A stretch of 53,094 nt of DNA from a bacterium (GTDB lineage Bacteria > Patescibacteriota > Minisyncoccia > Phycocordibacterales > GCA-002787175). Below the pieces are notes generated by a model. It was not told the DNA's origin and did no database searches. It saw nothing but the letters and a program-made list of their open reading frames with translations. Position 1 is the stretch's first letter; each line of letters starts with the position of its first letter. This document shows, piece by piece, positions 32,844-41,118 of this stretch. A program made the translations under genes and the position numbers. Location: positions 1 through 53,094 of the forward strand of contig JAUYKQ010000001.1 in NCBI GenBank assembly GCA_030699905.1, read 5' to 3'.

Positions 32844-32865
32844 AAGCCGCCGAAAGGCGGCTTTT
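32844..32865 (+). terminator. intrinsic terminator upstream of radC
   Basis: GCCGCC-GAAA-GGCGGC followed by TTTT. It would end a transcript arriving from the pheT-radC gap, where no ORF is visible, so a small RNA upstream is possible. It also insulates radC from pheT. Confidence 0.75.
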
Positions 32866-32944
32866 GTGGCTCAAAAGATGGAATTTTGATGAAAAAAGTG
32901 GTATTATGTAAGTGAAAAGTAAAAAGTGGAAAGTTATAAAGTGT

Positions 32945-33613
32945 ATGAAATTAAAGGATTTGCCGGATTTTGACCGGCCGAGAGAGAAACTCATAAATAA
33001 AGGACCGCAAGCGTTGAAAAAAGAAGAGCTCTTGGCGATTTTATTGCGGACAGGTGTTAAAGGCAAGAATGTTTTGGAAGTGGCCAATGATATTTTGAAG
33101 AAATATGGCAATAAGAAATTATTAGACGCTTCATATGAAGAACTTCGAAATATGCACGGCGTGGGCTCAACCAAAGCTGTGCATATTTTAGCCGCGCTGG
33201 AACTCGGCAAGCGACTCTACAAAGAAAAGCAGGAAAAGGAAGTTTACATAAATTCGCCGGAAGATGTGGTCAAGGAAGTGGAACACATTAGAGAAAACAA
33301 AAAAGAGAATTTTGTTGCTCTCTATTTAGACGCTCGCAATCGTCTCATTCACAAAGAAACGATTTCTATAGGCACGCTAAATGCCTCTCTCGTCCATCCA
33401 CGTGAGGTCTTTGAACCGGCCATCCTCCACCACGCCGTTTCAATCATAGTCGCCCACAACCACCCTTCCGGAAATCCCGAACCGTCCAAAGACGATAGGG
33501 AAATCACCGACCGTCTCAAAAAAGCCGGCGAATTGCTCGGTATTTCGCTGGAAGACCATATAATCACTGCGAGGAACGACATTTTTAGCTTTAGAGATAA
33601 AAATATTTTGTAA
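32945..33613 (+). CDS. radC: RadC-family JAMM-domain protein
   Basis: A 222-residue RadC/YicR-type protein. The N-terminal half has a helix-hairpin-helix-like region (LRNMHGVGSTKAVHILAALELG). The C-terminal half is a JAB1/MPN metalloprotease-like domain with the zinc motif HNHPSGNPEPSKDD preceded by EVFEPAILHHAVSIIVAH. Despite its name it has no proven role in DNA repair; homologues are frequent on mobile islands. It opens the accessory segment here. The ATG of MKLKDLPDFDRPREKL is chosen; eleven upstream codons are repeat-like words. Confidence 0.92.
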   Translation: MKLKDLPDFDRPREKLINKGPQALKKEELLAILLRTGVKGKNVLEVANDILKKYGNKKLLDASYEELRNMHGVGSTKAVHILAALELGKRLYKEKQEKEVYINSPEDVVKEVEHIRENKKENFVALYLDARNRLIHKETISIGTLNASLVHPREVFEPAILHHAVSIIVAHNHPSGNPEPSKDDREITDRLKKAGELLGISLEDHIITARNDIFSFRDKNIL

Positions 33614-33615
33614 AC

Positions 33616-33649
33616 TTGCTTTTTATGAGGTGTACGCTATAATGTACAC
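33616..33649 (+). promoter_or_regulatory. toxin-antitoxin promoter with dyad operator over the -10
   Basis: TTGCTT and TATAAT are 16 bases apart, and the -10 ends six bases before the antitoxin ATG. The perfect dyad GTGTAC-N8-GTACAC (33630-33649) encloses the -10 box, the expected site for autorepression by a Phd/YefM antitoxin. Confidence 0.65.
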
Positions 33650-34015
33650 ATGAAGTCAAAGACAACAATTTCAATTTCAGAGGCGAGGAAAAAGATTTTT
33701 GATATAGCGGAATATGTGCAGAAGCCGAATAACTATTACACCCTAACAGAAAAGGGCAGACCAAAAGCGGTGCTGATGTCCGTACGTGATTTTGAAGATA
33801 TTATGGAAGACTTGGAAGTGTTGAGCGATCCAGGATTGATTCAGCGGATAAAAGAAGCCGAGGACGAGATCAAAGCCGGCGATTATGTGACATTGGATGA
33901 GCTTGAAGAACAGTTTCAGTATAAGCCAAAAGGAAATCATTCGTTAGTTGCAGATAAAGGAGGAAAAAATTATCAGCCAACCAAAAACACCCGGCATATT
34001 AAAAAGAAAAAATAA
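33650..34015 (+). CDS. Phd/YefM-family antitoxin
   Basis: A 121-residue antitoxin. The N-terminal SISEARKKIFDIAEYVQK and YTLTEKGRPKAVLMSVRDFEDI match the Phd/YefM DNA-binding fold. The acidic C-terminal part (IKEAEDEIKAGDYVTLDELE) is the toxin-neutralising type of tail. A further 30 basic residues (KKKK end) are longer than usual. The toxin gene starts one base after its stop. The promoter and dyad upstream suggest autoregulation and leaderless translation. Confidence 0.88.
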   Translation: MKSKTTISISEARKKIFDIAEYVQKPNNYYTLTEKGRPKAVLMSVRDFEDIMEDLEVLSDPGLIQRIKEAEDEIKAGDYVTLDELEEQFQYKPKGNHSLVADKGGKNYQPTKNTRHIKKKK

Positions 34016-34016
34016 C

Positions 34017-34274
34017 ATGCCGTATAGTGTATACATAGCAAATAACGCCAAGAAGGAGTTGAAAAAAATTCCACTGCCGTGGAGAGATAGGATTATTGAA
34101 GTGTTAAGAATAATCGCTAAAAATCCGCTTGCAGGTATTCCAATGACAGGAGAATTAAAAGGGAAAAGAAAGGTGAGAGTATGGCCGTACAGGATAATTT
34201 ATGAATTTGATAAGAAAGAAAAAATTGTAAACGTATTGGAAATCGGCCATCGCGGCGGAATGTCGTATAAATAA
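34017..34274 (+). CDS. RelE/ParE-family toxin
   Basis: An 85-residue RelE-superfamily protein: YSVYIANNAKKELKKIP, then GKRKVRVWPYRIIYEFD and a C-terminal VLEIGHRGG, giving the compact alpha-beta RNase fold. RelE toxins cleave mRNA in the ribosomal A site, whereas ParE relatives poison gyrase; the conserved basic and Arg-rich core here fits RelE better. The start is the ATG one base after the antitoxin stop, not the in-frame ATG 23 codons earlier. The pair lies directly before the restriction-modification genes and may help keep the island. Confidence 0.88.
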   Translation: MPYSVYIANNAKKELKKIPLPWRDRIIEVLRIIAKNPLAGIPMTGELKGKRKVRVWPYRIIYEFDKKEKIVNVLEIGHRGGMSYK

Positions 34275-34291
34275 AAATATAAAGCAAAACA

Positions 34292-34510
34292 ATGCCCGAG
34301 GATATCAAAAAACTGGAACAGAGATTGTGGAGCGCGGCGGATCATCTGCGTGCCAATTCTTCACTGTGGCTTAACGAATCAGCTCAATCTGCAAATGTCT
34401 CCCCAAGCATCATCGCCGGTCGAGCTTGTAATCATGTGGATCATAAAGGAGCCTGGCGACTTTTCAGTAAATACTGTCCGGTTATCAATGTCAAAATATC
34501 GGCGGAGTAG
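34292..34510 (+). pseudogene. remnant of a type I restriction methylase (HsdM) N-terminus
   Basis: A 72-codon frame starting MPEDIKKLEQRLWSAADHLR with ANSSL next, the typical opening of type I DNA methylase HsdM (the HsdM_N helical domain, normally followed by several hundred more residues). After residue 25 the similarity stops and the remaining sequence matches nothing I know. There are no SAM-binding or NPPF motifs. It is therefore a stub left after deletion or recombination. It shows that the slot now filled by a type III system once bordered a type I system. It may still be translated, 17 bases after the RelE stop. Confidence 0.65.
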
Positions 34511-34597
34511 GAATAGAGAATAAACAGAATAACCTTTTAGAAAGTACGCAGAAGGTTGCAAGGATGTTAAGTATAGAAATGATCTCATTTAAGATAT

Positions 34598-35629
34598 ATG
34601 TTTGATTATAAAAAATTGAAAGAAGTTGATATTGGAACTCTTAATCGACAAGAATTAGGGGTAGATTTGAACTTCAATGCAATCATCCCGAATTTAGAGA
34701 GAATTAAGAGCTATCTTCTTTTCTTTGAGGGAAGGGAAAACTCCTTGGATAAGGATATAGAAAAACCGTCAATAGTGGACATTTTTAATAAGCTAACCGA
34801 ACTGATTAATCTTGTTAAGACTTTTTCTGTGGATCCAAATGAGAGTCATGAGCAGACGCGCGCAAAGAGAACAAATATTTTGAAAAAGATTAGAGCATTA
34901 CATAGTTTATCTAATGAAAAATTGCTCCCCTTAATTACACATCTGAAGTTTAACGACACTAAAATACAGGAAACAATATTAAGCACACAAAATAAACTTA
35001 CTCAAATTGATAATCAATTCACCTCTAAATTGGAGAATTTTGATAACAAAGTAAAACAAAAGATATCTGAATTTGATGCTAATATAGCAAAAGCTAATGG
35101 TGCTGTGAGAGAGGCTAATCGAATAAAACAGGAAGCAGAAAATTTTACTGTAGACAAATTAGTTGCAAAATATGGGGAGATTTTTTCGGATCAGGCAACA
35201 AAGAATAAGATCACGGCCTTTATAAGCTTGTTTATATTTATTCTATCATTATTGGCTCTGCTATTTTTTACTAATTGGCTTTTTGATCACCTGCTGGAGC
35301 TGATTGCAGAGAATGGATTTGAAACTAAATACGTTGTGGTCAATACGATATTTCGTCTAACATTAATAGGACTGGCCTCAATTATAGTGAAAGAAAGTCT
35401 CAAGAGTTTCAACATAAATATGAATCTTTACAATTTGAATTTACATAGACAAAACTCCCTTCAATCTTTTGAGATTTTGATTGCGAATACAAGGAACTCT
35501 GAAACACGCGATTTCATTATTAGAGAAATCGCCAAAACAATTTATTCTAATCAGGAAAGTGGATATTTACAAAAAGACAAGAAAATTAATATTTCTGATA
35601 TGGGTGAGTTAATTAAATCAGTAAAATAA
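34598..35629 (+). CDS. coiled-coil membrane protein of the R-M cluster, function unknown
   Basis: A 343-residue protein. Residues 1-125 are helical and polar. Residues 125-190 are a heptad-like coiled coil rich in Lys, Glu, Asn and Gln. Two membrane helices follow (AFISLFIFILSLLALLFFT and IFRLTLIGLASIIV), and then a conserved-looking cytoplasmic tail (LNLHRQNSLQSFEILIANTR, IIREIAKTIYSNQESGYL). I do not recognise a named family. It ends one base before mod starts, so it belongs to the same transcript. Its codons are more AT-rich than the housekeeping genes, like mod and the next gene. A membrane-linked partner of the restriction system is a guess from context only. Confidence 0.75.
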   Translation: MFDYKKLKEVDIGTLNRQELGVDLNFNAIIPNLERIKSYLLFFEGRENSLDKDIEKPSIVDIFNKLTELINLVKTFSVDPNESHEQTRAKRTNILKKIRALHSLSNEKLLPLITHLKFNDTKIQETILSTQNKLTQIDNQFTSKLENFDNKVKQKISEFDANIAKANGAVREANRIKQEAENFTVDKLVAKYGEIFSDQATKNKITAFISLFIFILSLLALLFFTNWLFDHLLELIAENGFETKYVVVNTIFRLTLIGLASIIVKESLKSFNINMNLYNLNLHRQNSLQSFEILIANTRNSETRDFIIREIAKTIYSNQESGYLQKDKKINISDMGELIKSVK

Positions 35630-35630
35630 T

Positions 35631-37196
35631 ATGCCCCTATTTACTTGGATAGGAAAAGATAAGGTAGTAAATCACGATAAGGATGTGCCTTTTAGGCTAC
35701 TCAAGAAAAACAAGGGGCTGTCGCTGGGAGAGAGAAGTGAAAACCTAATCGTGGAGGGGGATAATCTGGAGGCGCTTAAAGCGCTCCTACCTTTCTATTA
35801 CGGACAAGTTAAGTGTGTTTACATTGACCCACCATATAATACTGGAAATGAAAAATGGGTTTATAACGATAAGGTTAATTCGCCAGCTATTCAAAAATGG
35901 TTAAAGAAAACTGTTGGGCAAGAAGGGGAGGATTTAGAGCGACATGATAAATGGCTATGTATGATGTATCCGCGGCTGAAATTGTTGCATCAGCTTCTCC
36001 GTGAAGATGGAGTAATTTTTATTTCCATTGATGATAACGAGCATTGCAACTTGAAAATGATAATGGATGATATCTTTGGAACGGAGAATTTTGTGGCGAA
36101 TATTATTTGGCAGAAAAAGTTTTCACCTCAAAATGATGCCAGGTATTTTTCTGATAACCATGATTTTATAGTGTGCTATGCAAAAAAGAAAAATTACAAT
36201 GGAATCGAAGATGGATGGAAAAGAAATCTACAACCTAGAAATGACGAAATGAATGCACGTTACTCTAATCCAGATAATGATACTAGGGGGGTATGGACTT
36301 CAGGGGATATGTCAGTCAAAACATATACACCGAGCACAGATTACCCAATAACCACCCCTTCCGGGAGGGTTGTTAATCCTCCAAAGGGATATTGCTGGAG
36401 ATTTTCAAAAGAAAAATTCACGGAACTGGTCAAGGATAGTCGTATTTGGTTTGGGGAAAATGGGTCAAATGTCCCTCGCCTTAAAAGATTTTTAACTGAA
36501 GTTCAAGAGGGTTTAGTTCCATTAACAATTTGGCTTCATACTGAGGTTGGTCATAATCAAGAAGCAAAGCAGGAAATCAAGAATATCTTAAAATCAGAAT
36601 CTCCATTTCAAACCCCGAAACCGACAAGACTGATTAAAAGGATTTTACAAATAGCTACGAGGAAAGATGATATTATCTTAGATTCTTTTGCTGGTTCAGG
36701 GACAACGGCTCAAGCTGTATTAGAGATGAATGAGGAAGAAAAAGACAGCAACCGAAAGTTTATATTGGTTGAAATGGAAAAGAAAATCGCGCGGGAAATC
36801 ACACAGGAGAGAGTGCGACGAGTTGCTAAAAAAATAGGTGGTGGCGACTTTGAATACGTAGAGCTCGGTGAGCCGCTTTTCAGGGCGGATGGAAATATAA
36901 ATGACAAAGTATCATTTGAAGAGATGGCGAGCTATATCTATTTTACCGAAACGCTTTCAAATATTGATAAAAAGAAAATCAAAGGAAATTGTATCGGAGA
37001 GTATAACGGCACAGAATATTATCTGCTGTTTAGGCAAAAAGGTGAAAATATCTTGAGTCGTAGCGCGTTAAAAGGAATAAAAAAGAACGAAGAAAGAAAG
37101 GTCATTTATGCGGACAAGTGTCTTTTAGGCGAGGAGACCTTGGGGCAGTACAATATTGTTTTTAAACAGATACCATATCAGGTGAGAGTATATTAA
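35631..37196 (+). CDS. mod: type III restriction-modification methyltransferase (Mod)
   Basis: A 521-residue adenine-N6 methyltransferase of the beta class: motif IV DPPYNTGNEKW comes first (about residue 69) and the SAM-binding motif I DSFAGSGTTAQAV follows late (about residue 352), the order typical of type III Mod. The variable region between them (about residues 150-310), with YWRFS-like and WFGENGSNVPRLKRFL stretches, should hold target recognition. The C-terminal 90 residues are a helical extension. Mod and Res form the modification and restriction complex, but here one extra gene separates them. Start and stop are packed one and two bases from the neighbours, indicating one operon. Confidence 0.92.
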   Translation: MPLFTWIGKDKVVNHDKDVPFRLLKKNKGLSLGERSENLIVEGDNLEALKALLPFYYGQVKCVYIDPPYNTGNEKWVYNDKVNSPAIQKWLKKTVGQEGEDLERHDKWLCMMYPRLKLLHQLLREDGVIFISIDDNEHCNLKMIMDDIFGTENFVANIIWQKKFSPQNDARYFSDNHDFIVCYAKKKNYNGIEDGWKRNLQPRNDEMNARYSNPDNDTRGVWTSGDMSVKTYTPSTDYPITTPSGRVVNPPKGYCWRFSKEKFTELVKDSRIWFGENGSNVPRLKRFLTEVQEGLVPLTIWLHTEVGHNQEAKQEIKNILKSESPFQTPKPTRLIKRILQIATRKDDIILDSFAGSGTTAQAVLEMNEEEKDSNRKFILVEMEKKIAREITQERVRRVAKKIGGGDFEYVELGEPLFRADGNINDKVSFEEMASYIYFTETLSNIDKKKIKGNCIGEYNGTEYYLLFRQKGENILSRSALKGIKKNEERKVIYADKCLLGEETLGQYNIVFKQIPYQVRVY

Positions 37197-37198
37197 TT

Positions 37199-37972
37199 AT
37201 GTCTGCTGATCTAAAAAAACTAGTTGAGGATAGTGGTATGATAACCCACTATAAAACAATGAAAGCCTTAGAAAAACGATTGTGGCCATTTTTGGTAAGC
37301 CCTTATTATTACGATCATATAGGGGAGAATATCAGAGAGATGGACCTGATTGCAGAAAGGCAGTTTTGTTCGGCAGACAGACCCAGTCATTCAACGGCGC
37401 AAGTGAATATGCAATTGTTTATTGAATGTAAATACATAAAACAGGAAATCGTTTTTTTGTTTAATAAGATCAATAAGAGCAGAGCGGTTTCAAGTCTAGA
37501 AAGGGAATCTGAACTTGTTTTGGCTGATAAAAGAAGTGGGGATATCTTACCTACTGATTTTCACTACATAGATAACGGAGGCCTTGTAGCAAAGTTGTTC
37601 TCCGCTAACACTAATAAGGAAGATGTTATCTACAAGGCAATTAGTCAGTGTTTGCATGCACTCCTTTCTTATCGTTCAGATATCAAGAAGCCCATTTTCC
37701 ATGAATTTAACGGACGATCTGAGGTTAATTCAAGAATTATACAATACCCTATTATTGTCTGTGACAATTTTGAGAAACTGACTAGAATAACATTTGATGA
37801 GCAGATTCAATTTTCTGTTGAAAAGATGGACCCAGCTTTTCTTTTAGAAGTTGATTACAGAGGGGACTATTTTTTGATAGATGTTGTAGATATAAACTAC
37901 CTCGCAACTTTTTTGGACAAGATGGAAGATGAAGCGGGCCGTATCGTTAAAGCATTAAGTTTTAGACGTTGA
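37199..37972 (+). CDS. predicted PD-(D/E)XK-type nuclease between mod and res
   Basis: A 257-residue protein not recognised as a named family. An N-terminal segment, NIREMDLIAERQF, followed 25-30 residues later by NMQLFIECKYIKQEI gives Asp, then Glu-x-Lys, the spacing and beta-strand setting of a PD-(D/E)XK nuclease core (D-I-x-A, then h-E-C-K). The rest is mixed alpha-beta without further motifs. It starts two bases after mod and its stop overlaps the beginning of the res reading frame, so it is a fixed part of this operon. Standard type III systems need only Mod and Res, so a third, nuclease-like subunit is unexpected. The nuclease call is motif-based inference. Confidence 0.65.
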   Translation: MSADLKKLVEDSGMITHYKTMKALEKRLWPFLVSPYYYDHIGENIREMDLIAERQFCSADRPSHSTAQVNMQLFIECKYIKQEIVFLFNKINKSRAVSSLERESELVLADKRSGDILPTDFHYIDNGGLVAKLFSANTNKEDVIYKAISQCLHALLSYRSDIKKPIFHEFNGRSEVNSRIIQYPIIVCDNFEKLTRITFDEQIQFSVEKMDPAFLLEVDYRGDYFLIDVVDINYLATFLDKMEDEAGRIVKALSFRR

Positions 37973-37977
37973 AAATT

Positions 37978-40275
37978 ATGCAACTCAAGAAATACCAAAC
38001 AGAATGTCTGAATAAACTGCACGAGTATGCCACAGAGTGCAGAAAACATCCACCGGAAGACGGCGCGGCTTTCGCTTGGATGAAGTTCCAACCGGAAAAA
38101 GGATATCACCGCTTTTCTCCAGAAAACAACGCGCCAATCGTGTGTCTTAAAGTTCCAACCGGCGGCGGGAAGACGCTTATCGCCTCACATTCAGTCAGTG
38201 TGCTTTTTGAGACATTTTTGAAAGAGCGGGCCAGCAGAGGCCTGGTTATGTGGTTTGTGCCTTCCGACTCTATCCGGACGCAAACGCTTAAAGCTCTTAA
38301 AAATCGCAATCACGCTTTCCGTAAATCGCTTGACAGTAATTTTGACAACAAAGTCAGAGTATTTGATATAACGGAAGCGAAACAAATTAGAAAAGGGGAC
38401 TTATCGGAAAATGTTTGTATTGTTATCTCCACTTTAGGCGCATTCCGCAGAGAAGCACGGGACACGCTTAAGGTCTTTCAAAATAACGGCGCGTTGCTGG
38501 AGCATTTTGAAGAATTGCCTGAAGAAGCGAAAGAATTTTTGGAAAAAGACAAGAACAAGGAAATTATAAACTCTCTTGCAAACGTCATTCGTCTGCATAA
38601 TCCGCTTACTATTGTTGATGAGGGGCATAATATAGATACCGAACTGTCGCTTCAAATGTTGGAAGTCCTTAATCCATCTTTTGTCTTGGAGTTTACGGCA
38701 ACGCCGAGAAAAAGCAGTAATGTGCTTGTAGAAATCGGGGCGCAAGCTTTGAAAGAGCAGAAGATGATAAAGATGCCGATACTTTTGCATCCTGTTTCGC
38801 CGTGGCAGGAAGCGATTTATGCGGGTATCAAGAAGCGAAAAGAGCTTGAGACAATATCCGATAAGAATCAGACCGGATATATACGGCCGATAATGCTTAT
38901 TCAGGCAGAGCAGGAAAAAGAAAGCGAAAAAAGGGTCTTTGTGGAGCAGATAAAAAAGTTTTTGGTCAACGACGCAAAGATTTCAGAGGATGAGATTGTT
39001 GTGAAGACAGCGACAAAGAATAACTTGCCAGATGCTGAAACATTAGCGGATGATAAATGTCCGATTCGCTATATTATTACAGTCAATGCTCTGCGCGAAG
39101 GGTGGGATTGCCCTTTTGCATATATTCTTGTTTCCGTTTCAAACTTGGGCGCGGCTGTTTCCGTAGAGCAGACAATCGGCAGAATTATGCGTTTGCCGTA
39201 TGTAAAAGAGCACAAAAGCAAGGAACTTAATCAGGCGTATATATTTGCTTCAACAAGCAATTTTACCCAAACAGCTGAAAATGTTATTTCCGCTCTTAAG
39301 AAAAATGGGTATGAGGATATCTCTATTGTCGGTGGTGGTGTAAATGTTGAGCCGAAAACATATAAAAAGTTGGTTAAAGAGAAAATAGCTATTTCATATA
39401 TCAATATAAAGGACGAATCAGGCAAGGTGCGGAAGATTGATTATGTGGCGGACTTGATAAGCGAACAAAAACTTCTTCAGGGTCTTTCAACCGAAATCGG
39501 TTTTGAATTGCCGAAAGAAAATAATGAAATTGTGCGTATAGATGTAAGACACGGAGGACAACTGGTGAAAGAAAAAGGGGGAAATTATGCGATTATGTAT
39601 CACGCTGATATAAATACAAAAGAAGGATTGCTTTCATGGCTTCGTTTCCGCGTGCATAGAGAATATATTGCAATGAAAGAGATTAGTGATTTCTTGAATC
39701 GGCTTTTCGCTTCTTTGTTACAGAGATATCCAGTAGAGAAATTGGGCCCCGCGTGTTACTCGCTTAAGGATGTGGTGGAGAGGGTGATTGATTCGGCTGT
39801 AAATAAAGCGACACAAAAGCGGTTTGGGGAGTTAGAGAAGCGAGGGTTATTACAAACAGACGGAGAGGGCTTTGAGTTTGGCGATGAAATGACGCTTACT
39901 GCCACATCAAAAGAGCCGTTTGAACGACATGCGTACGAGAAGGTGGCTGATATAAACAGGGAGGAATTGCAGTTTGCAAAGAAAGTTGACGCGTTACCAA
40001 ATGTAAAGTGGTGGTTGCGTAATCCTGAAAATGGAGGGTTTGGAATACAGGGGTGGAAAAAAGACAAATTCCGTCCGGATTTTTTGCTAAAAACTAAAAA
40101 CAATGATCTTATCGTGATTGAATATAAGGGCGCGCATTTAGCGACAGGGGAAGACACAGATTATAAAAGAGCCTTGGGAGAGAAATGGGCAAAATTGAGT
40201 GGCGGTAAACATCATTTCTTTCTTGCGGAGAAAAATAACACAGATAAGATTGTTTCTGGGATTTCGGAATTATAG
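37978..40275 (+). CDS. res: type III restriction enzyme Res subunit (helicase-nuclease)
   Basis: A 765-residue superfamily 2 ATPase with nuclease tail. Walker A is KVPTGGGKTLIASH, motif II is TIVDEGHNID (DEGH), motif III is FTATPRK, motif V is VNALREGWDCPFAY and motif VI is EQTIGRIMRLPY. Near the C-terminus FRPDFLLKTKNNDLIVIEYK with GAH after it is the PD-(D/E)XK endonuclease motif. All residues needed for translocation and cleavage appear intact. I chose the ATG of MQLKKYQTE; a TTG nine bases earlier would overlap the upstream stop. Together with mod this is a complete type III system. Confidence 0.92.
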   Translation: MQLKKYQTECLNKLHEYATECRKHPPEDGAAFAWMKFQPEKGYHRFSPENNAPIVCLKVPTGGGKTLIASHSVSVLFETFLKERASRGLVMWFVPSDSIRTQTLKALKNRNHAFRKSLDSNFDNKVRVFDITEAKQIRKGDLSENVCIVISTLGAFRREARDTLKVFQNNGALLEHFEELPEEAKEFLEKDKNKEIINSLANVIRLHNPLTIVDEGHNIDTELSLQMLEVLNPSFVLEFTATPRKSSNVLVEIGAQALKEQKMIKMPILLHPVSPWQEAIYAGIKKRKELETISDKNQTGYIRPIMLIQAEQEKESEKRVFVEQIKKFLVNDAKISEDEIVVKTATKNNLPDAETLADDKCPIRYIITVNALREGWDCPFAYILVSVSNLGAAVSVEQTIGRIMRLPYVKEHKSKELNQAYIFASTSNFTQTAENVISALKKNGYEDISIVGGGVNVEPKTYKKLVKEKIAISYINIKDESGKVRKIDYVADLISEQKLLQGLSTEIGFELPKENNEIVRIDVRHGGQLVKEKGGNYAIMYHADINTKEGLLSWLRFRVHREYIAMKEISDFLNRLFASLLQRYPVEKLGPACYSLKDVVERVIDSAVNKATQKRFGELEKRGLLQTDGEGFEFGDEMTLTATSKEPFERHAYEKVADINREELQFAKKVDALPNVKWWLRNPENGGFGIQGWKKDKFRPDFLLKTKNNDLIVIEYKGAHLATGEDTDYKRALGEKWAKLSGGKHHFFLAEKNNTDKIVSGISEL

Positions 40276-40351
40276 GCGGGGATAAATCATCGCCGTCAAT
40301 CACCGCCTTGTTGAGCTAATGCAGGGGAAATCGCTAAATTTTAGAGGGTAT

Positions 40352-40789
40352 ATGAAATTACATAACCACATACAGATAGAAAAAGCATTGGAGATAGCAT
40401 TGGATGCTCATAGAGGACAAGTGGATAAAGCAGGGAAAGCATACATTCTGCACCCTCTTCGACTTTTGGTTGAAGCAAAAACAGAAGAAGAGCAAATCGT
40501 GGCGTTGCTTCACGATGTGGTGGAGGACAGCGATGTTACACTAGACGGTTTACGAACGGCCGGATTTTCTGATTCCATAATCAAAGCGATCAACCTTCTG
40601 ACTCGTAGGAGTGAAGATACATACGAGGATTTTATTGAAAAAGTAAGAACAAATGAGTTGGCGCGACATATAAAGATATTGGACCTCAGAGACAATATGC
40701 AGATTGACAGAATACCAAATCCTTCTGAAAAAGATCTTGGGCGTATTGAGAAATATAAAAAAGCTGCGGTCTTTTTGGAAGCAGGATAA
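40352..40789 (+). CDS. HD-domain hydrolase, MESH1/SpoT hydrolase-like
   Basis: A 145-residue stand-alone HD protein. The metal motifs of the RelA/SpoT hydrolase group are present: His in ILHPLRL, HDVVEDSD (HDxxED) and Asp in ILDLRDNMQI. No synthetase, TGS or ACT domain follows, so it resembles small alarmone hydrolases (MESH1 type) that remove pyrophosphate from (p)ppGpp or act on NADPH. I start at MKLHNHIQIEKALE; eleven upstream codons are less family-like. It sits 76 bases after res and may be part of the defence island, where nucleotide-signal hydrolases are often found, but that link is inference. Confidence 0.82.
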   Translation: MKLHNHIQIEKALEIALDAHRGQVDKAGKAYILHPLRLLVEAKTEEEQIVALLHDVVEDSDVTLDGLRTAGFSDSIIKAINLLTRRSEDTYEDFIEKVRTNELARHIKILDLRDNMQIDRIPNPSEKDLGRIEKYKKAAVFLEAG

Positions 40790-40969
40790 TATTATGACCA
40801 TCTTCAAATTAACTGCGCTTCGACCCTTTTCCATTCCTATTCCATACACCACTAACCACCCAACAACATCCTTAAAAAACTGAAAAATCGTGAAAATCGT
40901 GGCTGCTTAAATTTTTACTCATACAACGGAGTTTAATCCATATATAAAATTTCTACTTTTGTAGATTTC

Positions 40970-40998
40970 TTGACTTCTTCACTCGGTTTCGTTATGAT
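40970..40998 (+). promoter_or_regulatory. promoter inside the repeat-flanked unit
   Basis: TTGACT, a 17-base spacer and TATGAT form the best -35/-10 pair in this segment, starting four bases after the first repeat. Transcription should start near 41004-41006. Confidence 0.65.
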
Positions 40999-41004
40999 TT
41001 TAGT

Positions 41005-41118
41005 TAAAGAACTTGTTGACCGCTTCCGAAGAGCAGAAAGGCTTGCTGCCAAGTTGCCTTCGGGTAAGAACGATGAGGGATCTGCCGCCCCTCCGGAAGC
41101 GATCAATCGGTTTTTTTT
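41005..41118 (+). ncRNA. candidate structured small RNA between the Cas12a-type repeats
   Basis: Downstream of the promoter, TTGACCGCTTCCG (41016-41028) pairs with CGGAAGCGATCAA (41094-41106), 12 pairs with one C-A mismatch. Inside it are a hairpin AAGGC/GCCTT (41038-41042 with 41056-41060) and a hairpin GAGGG/CCCTC (41075-41079 with 41089-41093) that abuts the closing stem, making a three-way junction. Four bases later comes a run of eight T. Promoter, compact fold and T run predict an RNA of about 114 nt. The same DNA also encodes a 69-codon open frame (MTSSLGFVMILVKELVDRF start) that runs through the T run and the second repeat, so a small protein is not excluded. No complementarity to the repeat was found by eye. 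Confidence 0.5.

Noticed and set aside
40861-40930. A third, decayed Cas12a-type repeat upstream of the pair
   Set aside because: AAATTTTTACT matches only the middle of the handle and the GTAGAT part is lost; too short to claim.
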